Below, piece by piece: positions 13,971 to 22,690 of a DNA stretch of 29,151 bases (positions are counted from its first letter, which is position 1; every line of letters begins with the position of its first letter). The DNA comes from a virus: the IMG/VR virus record IMGVR_UViG_3300032287_001876, positions 1-29,151 of that record, one strand, 5' to 3'. Position numbers and translations under genes: made by a program. The notes beneath the pieces are model-generated. The model was given only the letters and a program-made list of their open reading frames with translations, was not told the DNA's origin and did no database searches.

Positions 13971-15920
13971 TTAAGTAATATCAGGGCCGTATACAGCAAC
14001 CCACATTGGTAAATATGTACCTGCTCCACCAGAACCCGCATTTAAAGTTCCCGTAGCGTACTGATTACTAGATCTAATATTTAATGTAACCGTTCCAGCC
14101 GGAAAAACATAATATGTTGTAGCATAAATTGTTTGATTTGCAGTACCAGATATAATGCCTCTAATACCACTTAAGATTCCTAAATCAGTATTTGTAGCCG
14201 CATTAGATAAATGAATAAAAATTCTTGCAGAGGAACCGCTGCTTCCTGTTTCTGCGTCTGGGCAAAAGAATTCTACTTTATATGCGCTTGTTCCGTCTGC
14301 TGTAAAAGTAATATTATTAGTAAAAATATTACTTGCAGAAGCATAACTTCCTCCAGAAACGGAATAATTTGTAGTTCTAGTTTGATAACCTAGACGACGA
14401 ATTTGAGCAAATTTATTATCAACACCACTAAGATGTGCTGTCAAATCAGTACTATCTCCAGCACCACTAGCCGCAGCATTACGAGTATAATAAGAAGGAA
14501 CATAATCAACAGTCAAACGATCACCATCAATAACATCACTACCACCACGCACATGACTAGAACCATGCGAAGGAATCGCTAACTGACTAGCCTCACCAAC
14601 CTCAACCCACTGATTAGACGAACCATCCACATACCAAATAAACGTCTTACCCGTAGTAGAATCAAACCACAAAGCACCACTAGTAGGACTAGAAGGAGCA
14701 GTATCACTAGCAGTAACACTAGCGCCACCACCACCAACCTGCTTCCAAGCACTCGCACCATCACTACGATACAACGAATAAGGCTCACCAACAGTATTAA
14801 CAACCCACAACACGCCAGCAGGATGCGTCGTAGCATTCCAAGTAGGAAGCGACGTACCATAACCAATAATCTTAGTATAATCAAGCACATCCGAACCACC
14901 CGGAACATGCGTACCAGCATGACTCGTAGGCGTACGCGCGTCAGACAAGCGAGAATCAGACGTATAAACAAGATTAGCAGTATTAGAAATACCATGCACA
15001 CTAGTTGTAAGACCAGCATGAGTATCAAGTTCCGACTGCGTAGCCATATCACTAGCAAACGAAGGATTCGGATACGTCCCAGCAAGAACACCACCAGCAG
15101 CACCAGTAGGCGTACGAGAATTAGAAAGACGAGAATCACTCGTAATAACAGCAGTACCAGTTACCTGACTAGGCGCAATAGTAATAGGATCCGAACCAGC
15201 AGACCCATGCGTACTAGCATGAGTCGTAGGAGTACGAGCATCCGACAAACGAGAATCACTCGTATACACAAGATTAGCCGTATTACTAATACCATGAATA
15301 CTAGTAGTATCAGCCTCATGATTACTAAGCGCCGAAGCAGCATTACTTGCAACCGTATCCAACTCGGACTGAGTAGCAACACTAAAAGCAAGATCAGACT
15401 CAAGAATACTATTAGCAAGATTCAACTTAGAATAACTAATAGCAGCAGCATTAGCAATATCAGCATTAACAATACTAGTAGCAAGATTCAACTTAGAATA
15501 CGAAATAGCAGCACCAGCATTAACCTTAGCATTAGTAACACTACCATCAGCCAACTCAGCATTAGTAACACTCCCATCAGGAAGCGTACCAGCAATATAC
15601 GCATCAACATAAGCCGTAGTAGCAACCTTATTAGAACCATCAGACTGAGCCTGAGTAGTCGCAGTAATACCATTAGGCAATGCCACACTAGGATTAAGGG
15701 TAGGATTCGGATAAGTGCCCGTAAGCGCACCACCAGCCGTATCACCCCGTTGCATAATTTCCTTACCAGCAACCACAGGATAATCAATCCCAAGCGTATC
15801 CAAAACAACCTCAATCTGAGTCGCTAATCCTTCAATACGCGAATAAGTATTCTGAACCGAATCCCCAGCAAGAGGATACGGAAACTTATATTTAGGAGTA
15901 TACTCTTTCAAATCAGCCAT
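13971..15920 (-). CDS. Main tail fibre, repeat-containing (649 aa)
   Basis: The N-terminus (YTPKYKFPYPLAGDSVQNTY) looks like a conserved virion-attachment segment, followed by a triple-helix-type shaft made of repeats. ISYSKLNLA occurs twice (about residues 140 and 160), TQSELDT twice, and a block of about 30 residues with HGISNTANLVYTSDSRLSDA twice (about 207-240 and 307-340). A linker module at about 455-505 (SSHVRGGSDVIDGDRLTVDY...DLTAHLSGVDN) is shared with the 423-aa fibre. The C-terminus (506-649) is a separate beta-rich domain ending in WVAVYGPDIT. It follows the nozzle and the 56-aa gene, the normal place for a fibre attached to the tail. Composition changes at the linker/C-terminal boundary near 14405. 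GGGGGTAGGGT precedes the ATG. Confidence 0.88.
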   Translation of the reverse strand: MADLKEYTPKYKFPYPLAGDSVQNTYSRIEGLATQIEVVLDTLGIDYPVVAGKEIMQRGDTAGGALTGTYPNPTLNPSVALPNGITATTQAQSDGSNKVATTAYVDAYIAGTLPDGSVTNAELADGSVTNAKVNAGAAISYSKLNLATSIVNADIANAAAISYSKLNLANSILESDLAFSVATQSELDTVASNAASALSNHEADTTSIHGISNTANLVYTSDSRLSDARTPTTHASTHGSAGSDPITIAPSQVTGTAVITSDSRLSNSRTPTGAAGGVLAGTYPNPSFASDMATQSELDTHAGLTTSVHGISNTANLVYTSDSRLSDARTPTSHAGTHVPGGSDVLDYTKIIGYGTSLPTWNATTHPAGVLWVVNTVGEPYSLYRSDGASAWKQVGGGGASVTASDTAPSSPTSGALWFDSTTGKTFIWYVDGSSNQWVEVGEASQLAIPSHGSSHVRGGSDVIDGDRLTVDYVPSYYTRNAAASGAGDSTDLTAHLSGVDNKFAQIRRLGYQTRTTNYSVSGGSYASASNIFTNNITFTADGTSAYKVEFFCPDAETGSSGSSARIFIHLSNAATNTDLGILSGIRGIISGTANQTIYATTYYVFPAGTVTLNIRSSNQYATGTLNAGSGGAGTYLPMWVAVYGPDIT

Positions 15921-15934
15921 ACCCTACCCCCTTT

Positions 15935-16105
15935 CTATTGTTTAACAATAATCCTACCACCCGCAGTAGTCTCACCCGTATTTGCCAAACCAATAACTTG
16001 ACGCACATACGAATTAACTTCCTTACGAATAACATTAGTAACCCAAGATTGAAACTCCTGCTTACCCTGAGGAGTATTCAAATCAAAACTAGGCATTTGC
16101 TCCAT
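15935..16105 (-). CDS. Small conserved-looking tail-region protein (56 aa)
   Basis: A 56-aa product: MEQMPSFDLNTPQGKQEFQS, then WVTNVIRKEVNSYVRQVIG, then a Gly/Thr-rich tail ending in GGRIIVKQ. The ATG overlaps the TAA of the nozzle gene (TAATG), and GGGGAGGA lies about 6 nt upstream, so translation is well supported. It is amphipathic helix followed by a flexible end with no cysteine or membrane span. It sits exactly between the nozzle and the main fibre, so a small adaptor or fibre-attachment factor is plausible. I do not recognise a family. Confidence 0.8.
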   Translation of the reverse strand: MEQMPSFDLNTPQGKQEFQSWVTNVIRKEVNSYVRQVIGLANTGETTAGGRIIVKQ

Positions 16106-19026
16106 TAAATCCTCCCCTGTCGCAAAGGCTTAAACCCAACACTAAACCCCTGCATCTCAACACGATACGGACGAGTAACAACACCATTATAAGGCTTCTT
16201 ATACTTATTCAACTGATATAACCTAAAACCAACACTAGCCTTACGCCAAGACACACGCTTAGAATACCTATTAAAATCAGTCGTAAACAACTCGTCCCAA
16301 TAAGTAACCGTATCCTCAACATTCTTCCAACTAGCCTTATTAGGAGAAACAAGTTTAGGCAATTCAATATCCGTAAGATACACCCAATCATAACCCTTTT
16401 CAGTAAAAATCTCCCAATACTTATGCTTCTTTTTATTAATATCAACCGAATCATTATCATCATCATCCACAAGATCCATACGAATAGCACCATCATACAA
16501 AAGCATACTAAGCATAATACGCTGAAACCACTTACGAAGAATAGGATCACCAACAGTAAAATGCTTTGTTTGAAGATAAAAATCCGGACCCTTAACAATA
16601 TCAGTATCAGGAATATTAATCTTCTCAACTAGCAAATCATCTTCGCCATTCGTATTAGTATCAAACACGGGATGAATATCAATAAGCCTTGCACGAAGAC
16701 GATTAGTACCACTAATATTCTCAACACTATTAACACCCACAATAGTTTTCAAACCATAAAGAGTCTCGATATTAGTCACACCACGAACATCAAAATTACT
16801 AAACGTCGTCAAAGCATTAGTAGGAGTATAAATACAAAACGTCAAACTTGTATACGTGCGTAATGGACCCCACTTATATGTATTAATTGTAGTTTCCCAA
16901 TTAGTACCATCATTCCACTTAAATCCTTCACCAGTGCTAGATGATTCCTCAGGATTATTAAGAATTTTACGATCCCAAAAAATAGGCGTATTATTCTGCG
17001 TAAAAAAATCATCATAATCAAAATCAGGATCAAACTCGTCCCAACCACGATCAGCAATACCCGGAGTATTCTGCCAATCAGCAGCATAAATAGGCTCATA
17101 ACGAATAGGATCAAAAGGAGAATTCCAACTAGTATAATGCATAATAAGATTATTCTTATGCATAAAACCAATTACACGATCCTGAGTAGGATTAAACACA
17201 TCAAGACTATCCGTATAATACAAGCCAAGATTATCCTTAGTAAGATTACGAACACTAGAACCATCAAAAAACATAATGCCACTCTTACCAGCCCAGAACA
17301 CACCACCACCATACTCTACAATACTAGACGCGCACAAACAACCCTCAGGAACAAGTTGCTCAACCGAAAAATTAGTACGATCATTACCACGAAGAATATA
17401 AGTACGATCCTCTAGAAACACTAAAAGACCAGCACTAGAAGCGCCAAGACCACGGAAACTACTCTTACCCGGAAAAATAATAGAATCAGCAGCATCACGA
17501 GACAAATCTACCGCTTCTCGATCATGCGCCGCACTAAACACAACACGATTAGTATTCTCATCATCCTGACCAAAATTACCATACCATTGATAACCAGCAT
17601 AAATAGCCGTATACAAACCAGCAAAATTCATAATAGTATTATCACTACTACCAACACAATAATCTGTAGTAAGATTAGTCGGATCAGTAGAACGCATAAT
17701 ATACTCTTCGCCCTCTAACTTAATACCAGTATCAGACCACAAAGTTGCCGTATAATTATTACTAACAGACTTAATTTTGCCAATATAAAAATTATCAGAA
17801 GAACGATAAACATTATAAGACGTAACATTAGCCGCTTGCCAATGCCCATCAGCACTAGTACCAGCAGTACCACTAAGAATAGTACTATTATCAGTATCAG
17901 CAATAGTTAGCAAACCCCTACCATGAAAATGCGTATAAGGACGTATACTAACAAATTTTAAAGGCACACTAGTACGATTAATAACATCAAGGCTCTCATC
18001 CTGATCAACAGTACCAAGCGGATTACCCGGATTAGTAGGAGAAATAAACGAGAATGTTTTAGCCGTTGGATTAACAGCAGTAATACTATAAGTATTACCA
18101 TTTAGTACTGTGCTACCACTAGTCACAGTAATTTTAACCCTATCATTAACTTCATATAACATATCATTTACAGTAGTGATAGTACAAACTTTAGTACTAC
18201 TATCCCATGAAACAGCGCCACCACCGCCACTAGTAGCAATAGTATTAATAGCAAAAACACCATGATTATTAGTAATAGTAGGATCCCAAATAAAAGGACG
18301 CTTCTCTAACTGTACAACACTACCATTAATACTCTTAACAGTACCAATATAATAATTAGCAGAACTATAAGTAGCATAAACAAACTGACCAACACTAAGC
18401 CCAGTAGTAGTACTTACCGTAATATTTTTACTAAGCCCAACATGCTCAGAAGAAACACCAGTAACCGCTTCTGGAGTAGCAAAATTACCAGTAATACTAC
18501 TCGTCTTAAACGAATAACCACCGCGCCAAAAAAACTGATAATGAGTACTAGCATTAGAAGGATCATCAACAATACTAACCCACAAACCACCACCAAGAGC
18601 AGGCTTATGACTCACAATACTAAGTGGTGTAACAGCAAAAGGTAACTTTTCATAGCCAAGAAACCTAAACGTCTTATCAAAAACACGAAGAAGAGTCTCA
18701 CGAGTATTAGTATTCTTATTATAAGAATCCACAAGCATACCAATACGCTCATCACCAGTAGGATCATAAGTAGATAACACACTAATAATACGCTCATCAG
18801 TCACACCACTAATAGCATAAGTAAACAAACCATCCGTATTAGTGGTCGTATTATTATTAAGCATCTTAAACTTGCTAAAAGGACCACGACGACGCATAAG
18901 ACCAGCACGATCAAACAACACATCCTGCGACCAACGCACAAACGACTCAGGAATAAGTGTACCCGGAGCAGCCTGATTCATACCCTCAACAGCACCAACC
19001 TGATTAACAAAAGTTAAACCCGCCAC
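16105..19026 (-). CDS. Tail nozzle / tubular-type protein (973 aa)
   Basis: A 973-aa, beta-rich protein lacking the low-complexity of fibres. The N-terminus SQDVLFDRAGLMRRRGPF is typical of podovirus tail-nozzle proteins (P22 gp10/T7 gp12-like), which form the beta-propeller-based tip of the stubby tail. Repeated propeller-like strands follow (YTHFHGRGLLTIADTD, RVVFSAAHDREAVDLS, SSAGLLVFLEDRTYILRG, YGGGVFWAGKSGIMFFDG, NNLIMHYTSW). The C-terminal portion includes a very acidic segment (LVDDDDNDSVDINKK). GTG 19026 is the start, with AGGAGGTGA 5 nt upstream. It lies directly after the connector gene and before the fibres, consistent with this place in the tail. The assignment is by architecture and order. 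Confidence 0.82.
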   Translation of the reverse strand: MAGLTFVNQVGAVEGMNQAAPGTLIPESFVRWSQDVLFDRAGLMRRRGPFSKFKMLNNNTTTNTDGLFTYAISGVTDERIISVLSTYDPTGDERIGMLVDSYNKNTNTRETLLRVFDKTFRFLGYEKLPFAVTPLSIVSHKPALGGGLWVSIVDDPSNASTHYQFFWRGGYSFKTSSITGNFATPEAVTGVSSEHVGLSKNITVSTTTGLSVGQFVYATYSSANYYIGTVKSINGSVVQLEKRPFIWDPTITNNHGVFAINTIATSGGGGAVSWDSSTKVCTITTVNDMLYEVNDRVKITVTSGSTVLNGNTYSITAVNPTAKTFSFISPTNPGNPLGTVDQDESLDVINRTSVPLKFVSIRPYTHFHGRGLLTIADTDNSTILSGTAGTSADGHWQAANVTSYNVYRSSDNFYIGKIKSVSNNYTATLWSDTGIKLEGEEYIMRSTDPTNLTTDYCVGSSDNTIMNFAGLYTAIYAGYQWYGNFGQDDENTNRVVFSAAHDREAVDLSRDAADSIIFPGKSSFRGLGASSAGLLVFLEDRTYILRGNDRTNFSVEQLVPEGCLCASSIVEYGGGVFWAGKSGIMFFDGSSVRNLTKDNLGLYYTDSLDVFNPTQDRVIGFMHKNNLIMHYTSWNSPFDPIRYEPIYAADWQNTPGIADRGWDEFDPDFDYDDFFTQNNTPIFWDRKILNNPEESSSTGEGFKWNDGTNWETTINTYKWGPLRTYTSLTFCIYTPTNALTTFSNFDVRGVTNIETLYGLKTIVGVNSVENISGTNRLRARLIDIHPVFDTNTNGEDDLLVEKINIPDTDIVKGPDFYLQTKHFTVGDPILRKWFQRIMLSMLLYDGAIRMDLVDDDDNDSVDINKKKHKYWEIFTEKGYDWVYLTDIELPKLVSPNKASWKNVEDTVTYWDELFTTDFNRYSKRVSWRKASVGFRLYQLNKYKKPYNGVVTRPYRVEMQGFSVGFKPLRQGRI

Positions 19027-19039
19027 CGGATCACCTCCT

Positions 19040-19681
19040 CTAATAAGACCAATCGTAAGAATCCGTCATAACATGAATACGATCAGTACGATCATACTGA
19101 TTCACCCACACATCATTACGCATCTGCTGATAACGCGACTCAAACATATTCTGAAATACCGCAGCCTGCGGATCATCATTAACAAGAAACGCCTTAACAA
19201 GCGCACCATACACAATAATACTATGATGCCGCGTAGGAATCATAAAAGTAGAACTCGTTGTAGTAGCCGCAGTAGGCACACGAGTATAAAACAAACGATA
19301 CACAGTATCCCCACTAGCAGTAGGATACAAATACAACTCATCATTAATAAAATAATAATGCTGAGGAGTACTAGTAGAATCAGAATTCCAATAATTCTTC
19401 TCAATAACATCCGTACGCTCAGGAGTCAAAGTAATACCATTCGTAGTATCAATCAAAGATAAAACACTATTAACATCCGTAGGACTATTAGAAAACGAAT
19501 TATTAGTAATCTTACTTTCGCCACTAGGCACAGTAAACGTCTTCAAATCTTCCAAAAAAGGCCAAGGCTCACGAGTAACAATATCAAAATACGCCTCATT
19601 AAGCAAACTCAACTTCTGCGAATCCTCAAAATCATCAAACCCATACAAATCCATCTCATCATACATCTCATCAAGCGTCAT
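19040..19681 (-). CDS. Head-tail connector / adaptor-like protein (213 aa)
   Basis: A 213-aa protein beginning MTLDEMYDEMDLYGFDDFED and continuing with LLNEAYFDIVTREPWPFLED, a pattern seen in phage neck and adaptor proteins. A beta-rich middle (YYFINDELYLYPTASGDTVY) is followed by a helical end (IPTRHHSIIVYGALVKAFLV, then QAAVFQNMFESRYQQM). Adaptors of this type bind below the portal and join it to the nozzle. The ATG lies inside the end of the previous gene (ATGACGCTTGA), so translation is coupled. The position between capsid genes and nozzle supports the role; no database comparison was possible. Confidence 0.78.
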   Translation of the reverse strand: MTLDEMYDEMDLYGFDDFEDSQKLSLLNEAYFDIVTREPWPFLEDLKTFTVPSGESKITNNSFSNSPTDVNSVLSLIDTTNGITLTPERTDVIEKNYWNSDSTSTPQHYYFINDELYLYPTASGDTVYRLFYTRVPTAATTTSSTFMIPTRHHSIIVYGALVKAFLVNDDPQAAVFQNMFESRYQQMRNDVWVNQYDRTDRIHVMTDSYDWSY

Positions 19682-20093
19682 TACTACTCACCCCCTTAGA
19701 AAAACTCTTAATAATAGGAGACTTACCATGCTTACGCATAAGCCACTCCACAGGCTCAACCGCCTCATCACTCGCCTGACTAGCATCATACTCCAACTTA
19801 GCACGATACTTCTCCTGCGACTTAACCAGATCATCATAAATCTCTTTACCAAAACGCATCGTATCCGACTTAATAAGGCGTTCCAAAGCAACTTCAGCAG
19901 TAGGAATCTCATCACCAAAACCAAGAAGCGGAACAGGATCCTCACCATGCGGCATACGAATAAAAATACACCAATCCCGAGTCTCCTCATTGCGAGCAAA
20001 AAACAAGCGATCATCATACTCTTTAACAGCACGATCCGCATTAATCTCACTCCAAGACAACGATCCCCTACCGGGAATAAAAATACTACTCAT
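19671..20093 (-). CDS. Conserved-looking hypothetical protein of the head-tail region (140 aa)
   Basis: A 140-aa protein starting MSSIFIPGRGSLSWSEINAD, with RDWCIFIRMPHGEDPVPLLG in the first half and a helical, charged C-terminal half (RFGKEIYDDLVKSQEKYRAK). ATG 20093 overlaps the upstream TAA (TAATG); a longer in-frame extension to GTG 20105 is unlikely. The stop, TGA 19671-19673, overlaps the connector gene, and that frame is full of further TGA codons, so here TGA is a true stop. A completion or neck-accessory role is suggested by position only. Confidence 0.78.
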   Translation of the reverse strand: MSSIFIPGRGSLSWSEINADRAVKEYDDRLFFARNEETRDWCIFIRMPHGEDPVPLLGFGDEIPTAEVALERLIKSDTMRFGKEIYDDLVKSQEKYRAKLEYDASQASDEAVEPVEWLMRKHGKSPIIKSFSKGVSSNDA

Positions 20094-20350
20094 TAACAAT
20101 CCCACTTTCGCAAACTCTTATTAATACGACTATTAGGATCATTAGCAGTCTTAGCACTAGTCAACTTCTTCTTCATACCACTCATACGCGCACAAAACGA
20201 CTTACGACGAGCGGCAGCCTTAGGACTACGCTTAGCCTGCTTAGCCGACACCGGAGGCTTTAACGTACCCTTAGTATAAGACCGCCGACCAGCAGCATTT
20301 AAACCACCCTCAGGATTCTTACCCTCTTTACGAGTCCACGCCTCCGACAT
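20093..20350 (-). CDS. Small basic phage protein, DUF6321-like (85 aa)
   Basis: An 85-aa, strongly basic protein: SEAWTRKEGKNPEGGLNAAG, then KAAARRKSFCARMSGMKKKL and DPNSRINKSLRKWDC. These three blocks match a short protein family known from cyanophages and other aquatic phages (I believe DUF6321, from memory). Its function is not known to me; the charge suggests nucleic-acid or capsid-interior contact. AAGGGG lies 6 nt before ATG 20350. The frame is open upstream through one TGA into the preceding 37-aa ORF. Its TAA overlaps the next ATG. Confidence 0.8.
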   Translation of the reverse strand: MSEAWTRKEGKNPEGGLNAAGRRSYTKGTLKPPVSAKQAKRSPKAAARRKSFCARMSGMKKKLTSAKTANDPNSRINKSLRKWDC

Positions 20351-20353
20351 AAA

Positions 20354-20467
20354 TCACCCCTTTAACTTATTATACGTTGCAGTAGCAATAGCCCACAACT
20401 TATTCTCAGACCACGACGGATTATCCCGCTTTAAAGCCTGATAAATCTCATCCTTCTTCTTAGGCAT
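20354..20467 (-). CDS. Very small protein (37 aa) after the capsid terminator
   Basis: A 37-aa product, MPKKKDEIYQALKRDNPSWS followed by ENKLWAIATATYNKLKG. The pattern of a short helix followed by NPSWSxxKxxAIATAxYNK resembles a small domain that recurs in phage structural proteins and is often fused to larger ones. AGGGGG lies about 6 nt before the ATG. It ends at TGA 20354-20356; the next two codons are TTT and then the ATG of the DUF6321-like gene in the same frame. It is the first gene after the terminator that follows the capsid gene. Its independent function is unknown. Confidence 0.65.
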   Translation of the reverse strand: MPKKKDEIYQALKRDNPSWSENKLWAIATATYNKLKG

Positions 20468-20516
20468 TACTTCCCCCTAGCAGACTTATTAGCAGCCTTA
20501 GCCGCCTTAAAAGAAT

Positions 20517-20542
20517 GGGTGGAGAGCCGAAGCCCCCCACCC
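20517..20542 (-). terminator. Rho-independent terminator after the major capsid gene
   Basis: Read on the minus strand: GGGTGGGGGGC, loop TTCG, GCTCTCCACCC, then ATTCTTTT. The 11-bp stem has two G-U pairs and a very stable C(UUCG)G loop. It lies 11 nt after the stop codon of the capsid gene, inside an otherwise continuous operon. It would let the capsid message be made in excess over the tail genes, with some read-through. Confidence 0.88.
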
Positions 20543-20552
20543 AAACCATTAT

Positions 20553-21827
20553 TTACACACCAGTATCGGCAGCGTCATCAACCTTAACACCAGTCAGAAC
20601 GATCTGGTTGTTACGGCGAGTAGCACCAAGGTTCATGTAACGAGCCATAACAGCCTCGAACACATCATAACCCTGCACCTGACGAAGCGTACTACCATCC
20701 ATATCAAGGAAATGCCAATCCTGATCCGAGAACACCTTAAGCGTAGACTCATCAACGATGTGAATACGACCATAAGGAGCATCAATATCAGCAATAACCG
20801 GCATACCATTGTACGAAAGGGTCTTGAAGCCAGCACTGTAATCCATGCTATTCGGCTCAACATAACGAACCTGATCCTCAAGCAGCATGTAGAACTCGCG
20901 CTGAATACCCAGCGACGTGATCATAGCCGTCGGCATCGTACCCTGAAGACGCACAAGGTTCAAGCCCTTCTGCAAATCCTCCAGCGTGAGACGACCGTTC
21001 GTCGTATCCGCAATCGCCATGCGCTGATTATCCCACCACGCCTCATTAGCCGTGTCAATCTCACCAAAGTAAGTAGCACTCGTAGAAATAATGCGCTGAA
21101 GCCCATCAATCTCGTACGAACGCGAACCATTAGCAGAAGCAAGACCATCATTCGTAGCACCAGCACGAGTGACATAATGCGACGAAGTTGTCGTAACGGC
21201 AGCGCCACTAATCGTAATAGTACCATTAGTGTAATCAACCGCCGTAATTTCGCGCGGCGAAGCACCACTAATAGAATTAACATCAGCCGTAGTACCGATA
21301 TCCACAAGCATACCAACATACAGATGCCCCTTGCGGATAGCCTCCTTGCCACCAGCCGAATTCAACACAACGGTCGTAGCCGAAGTCGTCGTACCGCACT
21401 GAGCAATCTGAGCCGTACCATCACCATAAACCTGACGAGCAAGATCACGACGAAGATCATTACGAAGACCATCCAACTCAGACTTAAGAACCTGCAAGAA
21501 CGAACCCGCCTCATTCTTCGTCTTAGCAACCGACGGACCCGTGACCTGAACCGTACCATACAGATACTTCAGATCATACTTCGCCTTATCATAACCCTGC
21601 TTACCAGCCGTCGGCAACGCGCCCGACTCTGCGCGAGCACCAATACCACCAGAACGAGTCTTATGCAGCGGCACATACGCATACTTACCAACCAAATCCT
21701 CCGAACGCGACTCAAGACGCGACAGAAGCAGAACCTCATTATTCAACTGCTCAGAAACAGGCCCAAGGTAATACTCCTTGAGAATGTTAGAGAGCGTACT
21801 AAGAGTGGCACCATCAGTAGCAGCCAT
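20553..21827 (-). CDS. Major capsid protein, HK97-like (424 aa)
   Basis: A 424-aa protein that would form the icosahedral shell. It begins MAATDGATLSTLSNILKEYY and contains ALPTAGKQGYDKAKYDLKYL and FLQVLKSELDGLRNDLRRDL (the long E-loop and spine-helix type region). A beta-rich insertion with AITAVDYTNGTITISG-like hydrophobic strands follows, then MITSLGIQREFYMLLEDQVR and GMPVIADIDAPYGRIHIVDE and ATRRNNQIVLTGVKV near the end. It follows a scaffold gene and precedes a strong terminator, the expected setting. Codon use is more CTG, AAG, AAC and GTC-like than in its neighbours, as in highly expressed genes. GGAGGTG lies about 6 nt before ATG. The HK97-type fold is inferred from sequence patterns and context. 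Confidence 0.88.
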   Translation of the reverse strand: MAATDGATLSTLSNILKEYYLGPVSEQLNNEVLLLSRLESRSEDLVGKYAYVPLHKTRSGGIGARAESGALPTAGKQGYDKAKYDLKYLYGTVQVTGPSVAKTKNEAGSFLQVLKSELDGLRNDLRRDLARQVYGDGTAQIAQCGTTTSATTVVLNSAGGKEAIRKGHLYVGMLVDIGTTADVNSISGASPREITAVDYTNGTITISGAAVTTTSSHYVTRAGATNDGLASANGSRSYEIDGLQRIISTSATYFGEIDTANEAWWDNQRMAIADTTNGRLTLEDLQKGLNLVRLQGTMPTAMITSLGIQREFYMLLEDQVRYVEPNSMDYSAGFKTLSYNGMPVIADIDAPYGRIHIVDESTLKVFSDQDWHFLDMDGSTLRQVQGYDVFEAVMARYMNLGATRRNNQIVLTGVKVDDAADTGV

Positions 21828-21841
21828 TCTACACCTCCATA

Positions 21842-22660
21842 TTAGGAAATGTTACGAATCGCCTCCATAGCAGCCTTATGAGCCTCATCAAGATTAGAAA
21901 ACTCACGATTAGGAACACTAGACGGAGAATTAGGAGCCGGAGTAGCACCATGCGGCACACTTTTCGCCTGCAAATATGAACCCAACAACCGCTGCTGAAT
22001 AGCATGATACTGCTGTTGAGCAAGCATCAAATCACCATCAGTAGCATACGCAAGCGAATAAATCGCTTCCATATCATCATCAGTATAATCAGGATTCATA
22101 GTCCGAATAGTATTCTCCGAAGCCTCTAACTCCATAAGAATACTCTGTTGTTCCTGAGACTCCATCATTTCCTGACGGAATTGACGCATCTCAAGCAACT
22201 CCTGCTGCAACTCTGCAGGAAGACCATCGTAACTATTATTATCAACAATAGGAGTATCATTCACAGCCTGCTGTGCCGAATAACCAAGTTCCTCTAACCG
22301 CGCCTGAATACCCGTAGCCACCTCACCGGCAAACTCTGGATCATTATTCATCCGCTGTAAGAGACTAACAGCCTCCAACGCCTCAGTAGGATCAATACCC
22401 TGTTCAGAGAACGACTCATAATTTCGTCGCAACTCTGCAATCTCCTGAGTCTTACGAGTATAATCAGCCTGCATAGACTTGTATACCTGTTGCATATCCT
22501 CAGGAAGAATAGTCGGATCAAACCCCGTAAAGGATTCAGGCTCAACCTGATTGTCCTCTACAAAAGACTCCTCCGACTCACTCGCCACAAAACCACCATT
22601 CTCATCAGGCAATTCGGACGAAAGCGCCGCAACCGCGCTCTCCATATCAATATCACTCAT
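21842..22660 (-). CDS. Capsid scaffold protein (272 aa)
   Basis: The product is 272 aa, acidic and largely helical, with Glu/Gln-rich coiled-coil runs (MQADYTRKTQEIAELRRNYE, ELLEMRQFRQEMMESQEQQS) and a disordered acidic N-terminus (VASESEESFVEDNQVEPESF). It ends in a Pro/Ser linker and a helical tail (NLDEAHKAAMEAIRNIS) that could bind the capsid protein. Scaffolds guide shell assembly and then leave. The start is ATG 22660 with AGGAG 7 nt upstream; an upstream TTG at 22675 is in frame but lies beyond the Shine-Dalgarno. The position immediately before the capsid gene is standard. No protease motif is visible. Confidence 0.85.
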   Translation of the reverse strand: MSDIDMESAVAALSSELPDENGGFVASESEESFVEDNQVEPESFTGFDPTILPEDMQQVYKSMQADYTRKTQEIAELRRNYESFSEQGIDPTEALEAVSLLQRMNNDPEFAGEVATGIQARLEELGYSAQQAVNDTPIVDNNSYDGLPAELQQELLEMRQFRQEMMESQEQQSILMELEASENTIRTMNPDYTDDDMEAIYSLAYATDGDLMLAQQQYHAIQQRLLGSYLQAKSVPHGATPAPNSPSSVPNREFSNLDEAHKAAMEAIRNIS

Positions 22661-22690
22661 CGTGACTCCTATCAAACAAACGACTCCGGT

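Noticed and set aside
4638-15814. Leu/Val/Arg-rich minus-strand open frames inside the large internal protein and fibre genes (for example 6624-7034, 7872-8420, 14579-15139)
   Set aside because: These are frame-shifted readings of the G/T-rich coding strand; they look hydrophobic only because of that composition and have no independent start signals.
13971-15920. Repeated DNA in the fibre gene as a possible CRISPR or regulatory repeat array
   Set aside because: The repeats are in frame, code for repeated fibre-shaft motifs, and differ at synonymous sites; there are no regular spacers.
19660-19690. Global reassignment of TGA to an amino acid, suggested by rare TGA stops
   Set aside because: TGA 19671-19673 ends a gene that overlaps the next one, and the frame beyond it is dense with further TGA codons, so TGA clearly works as a stop here. 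Any read-through must be local.
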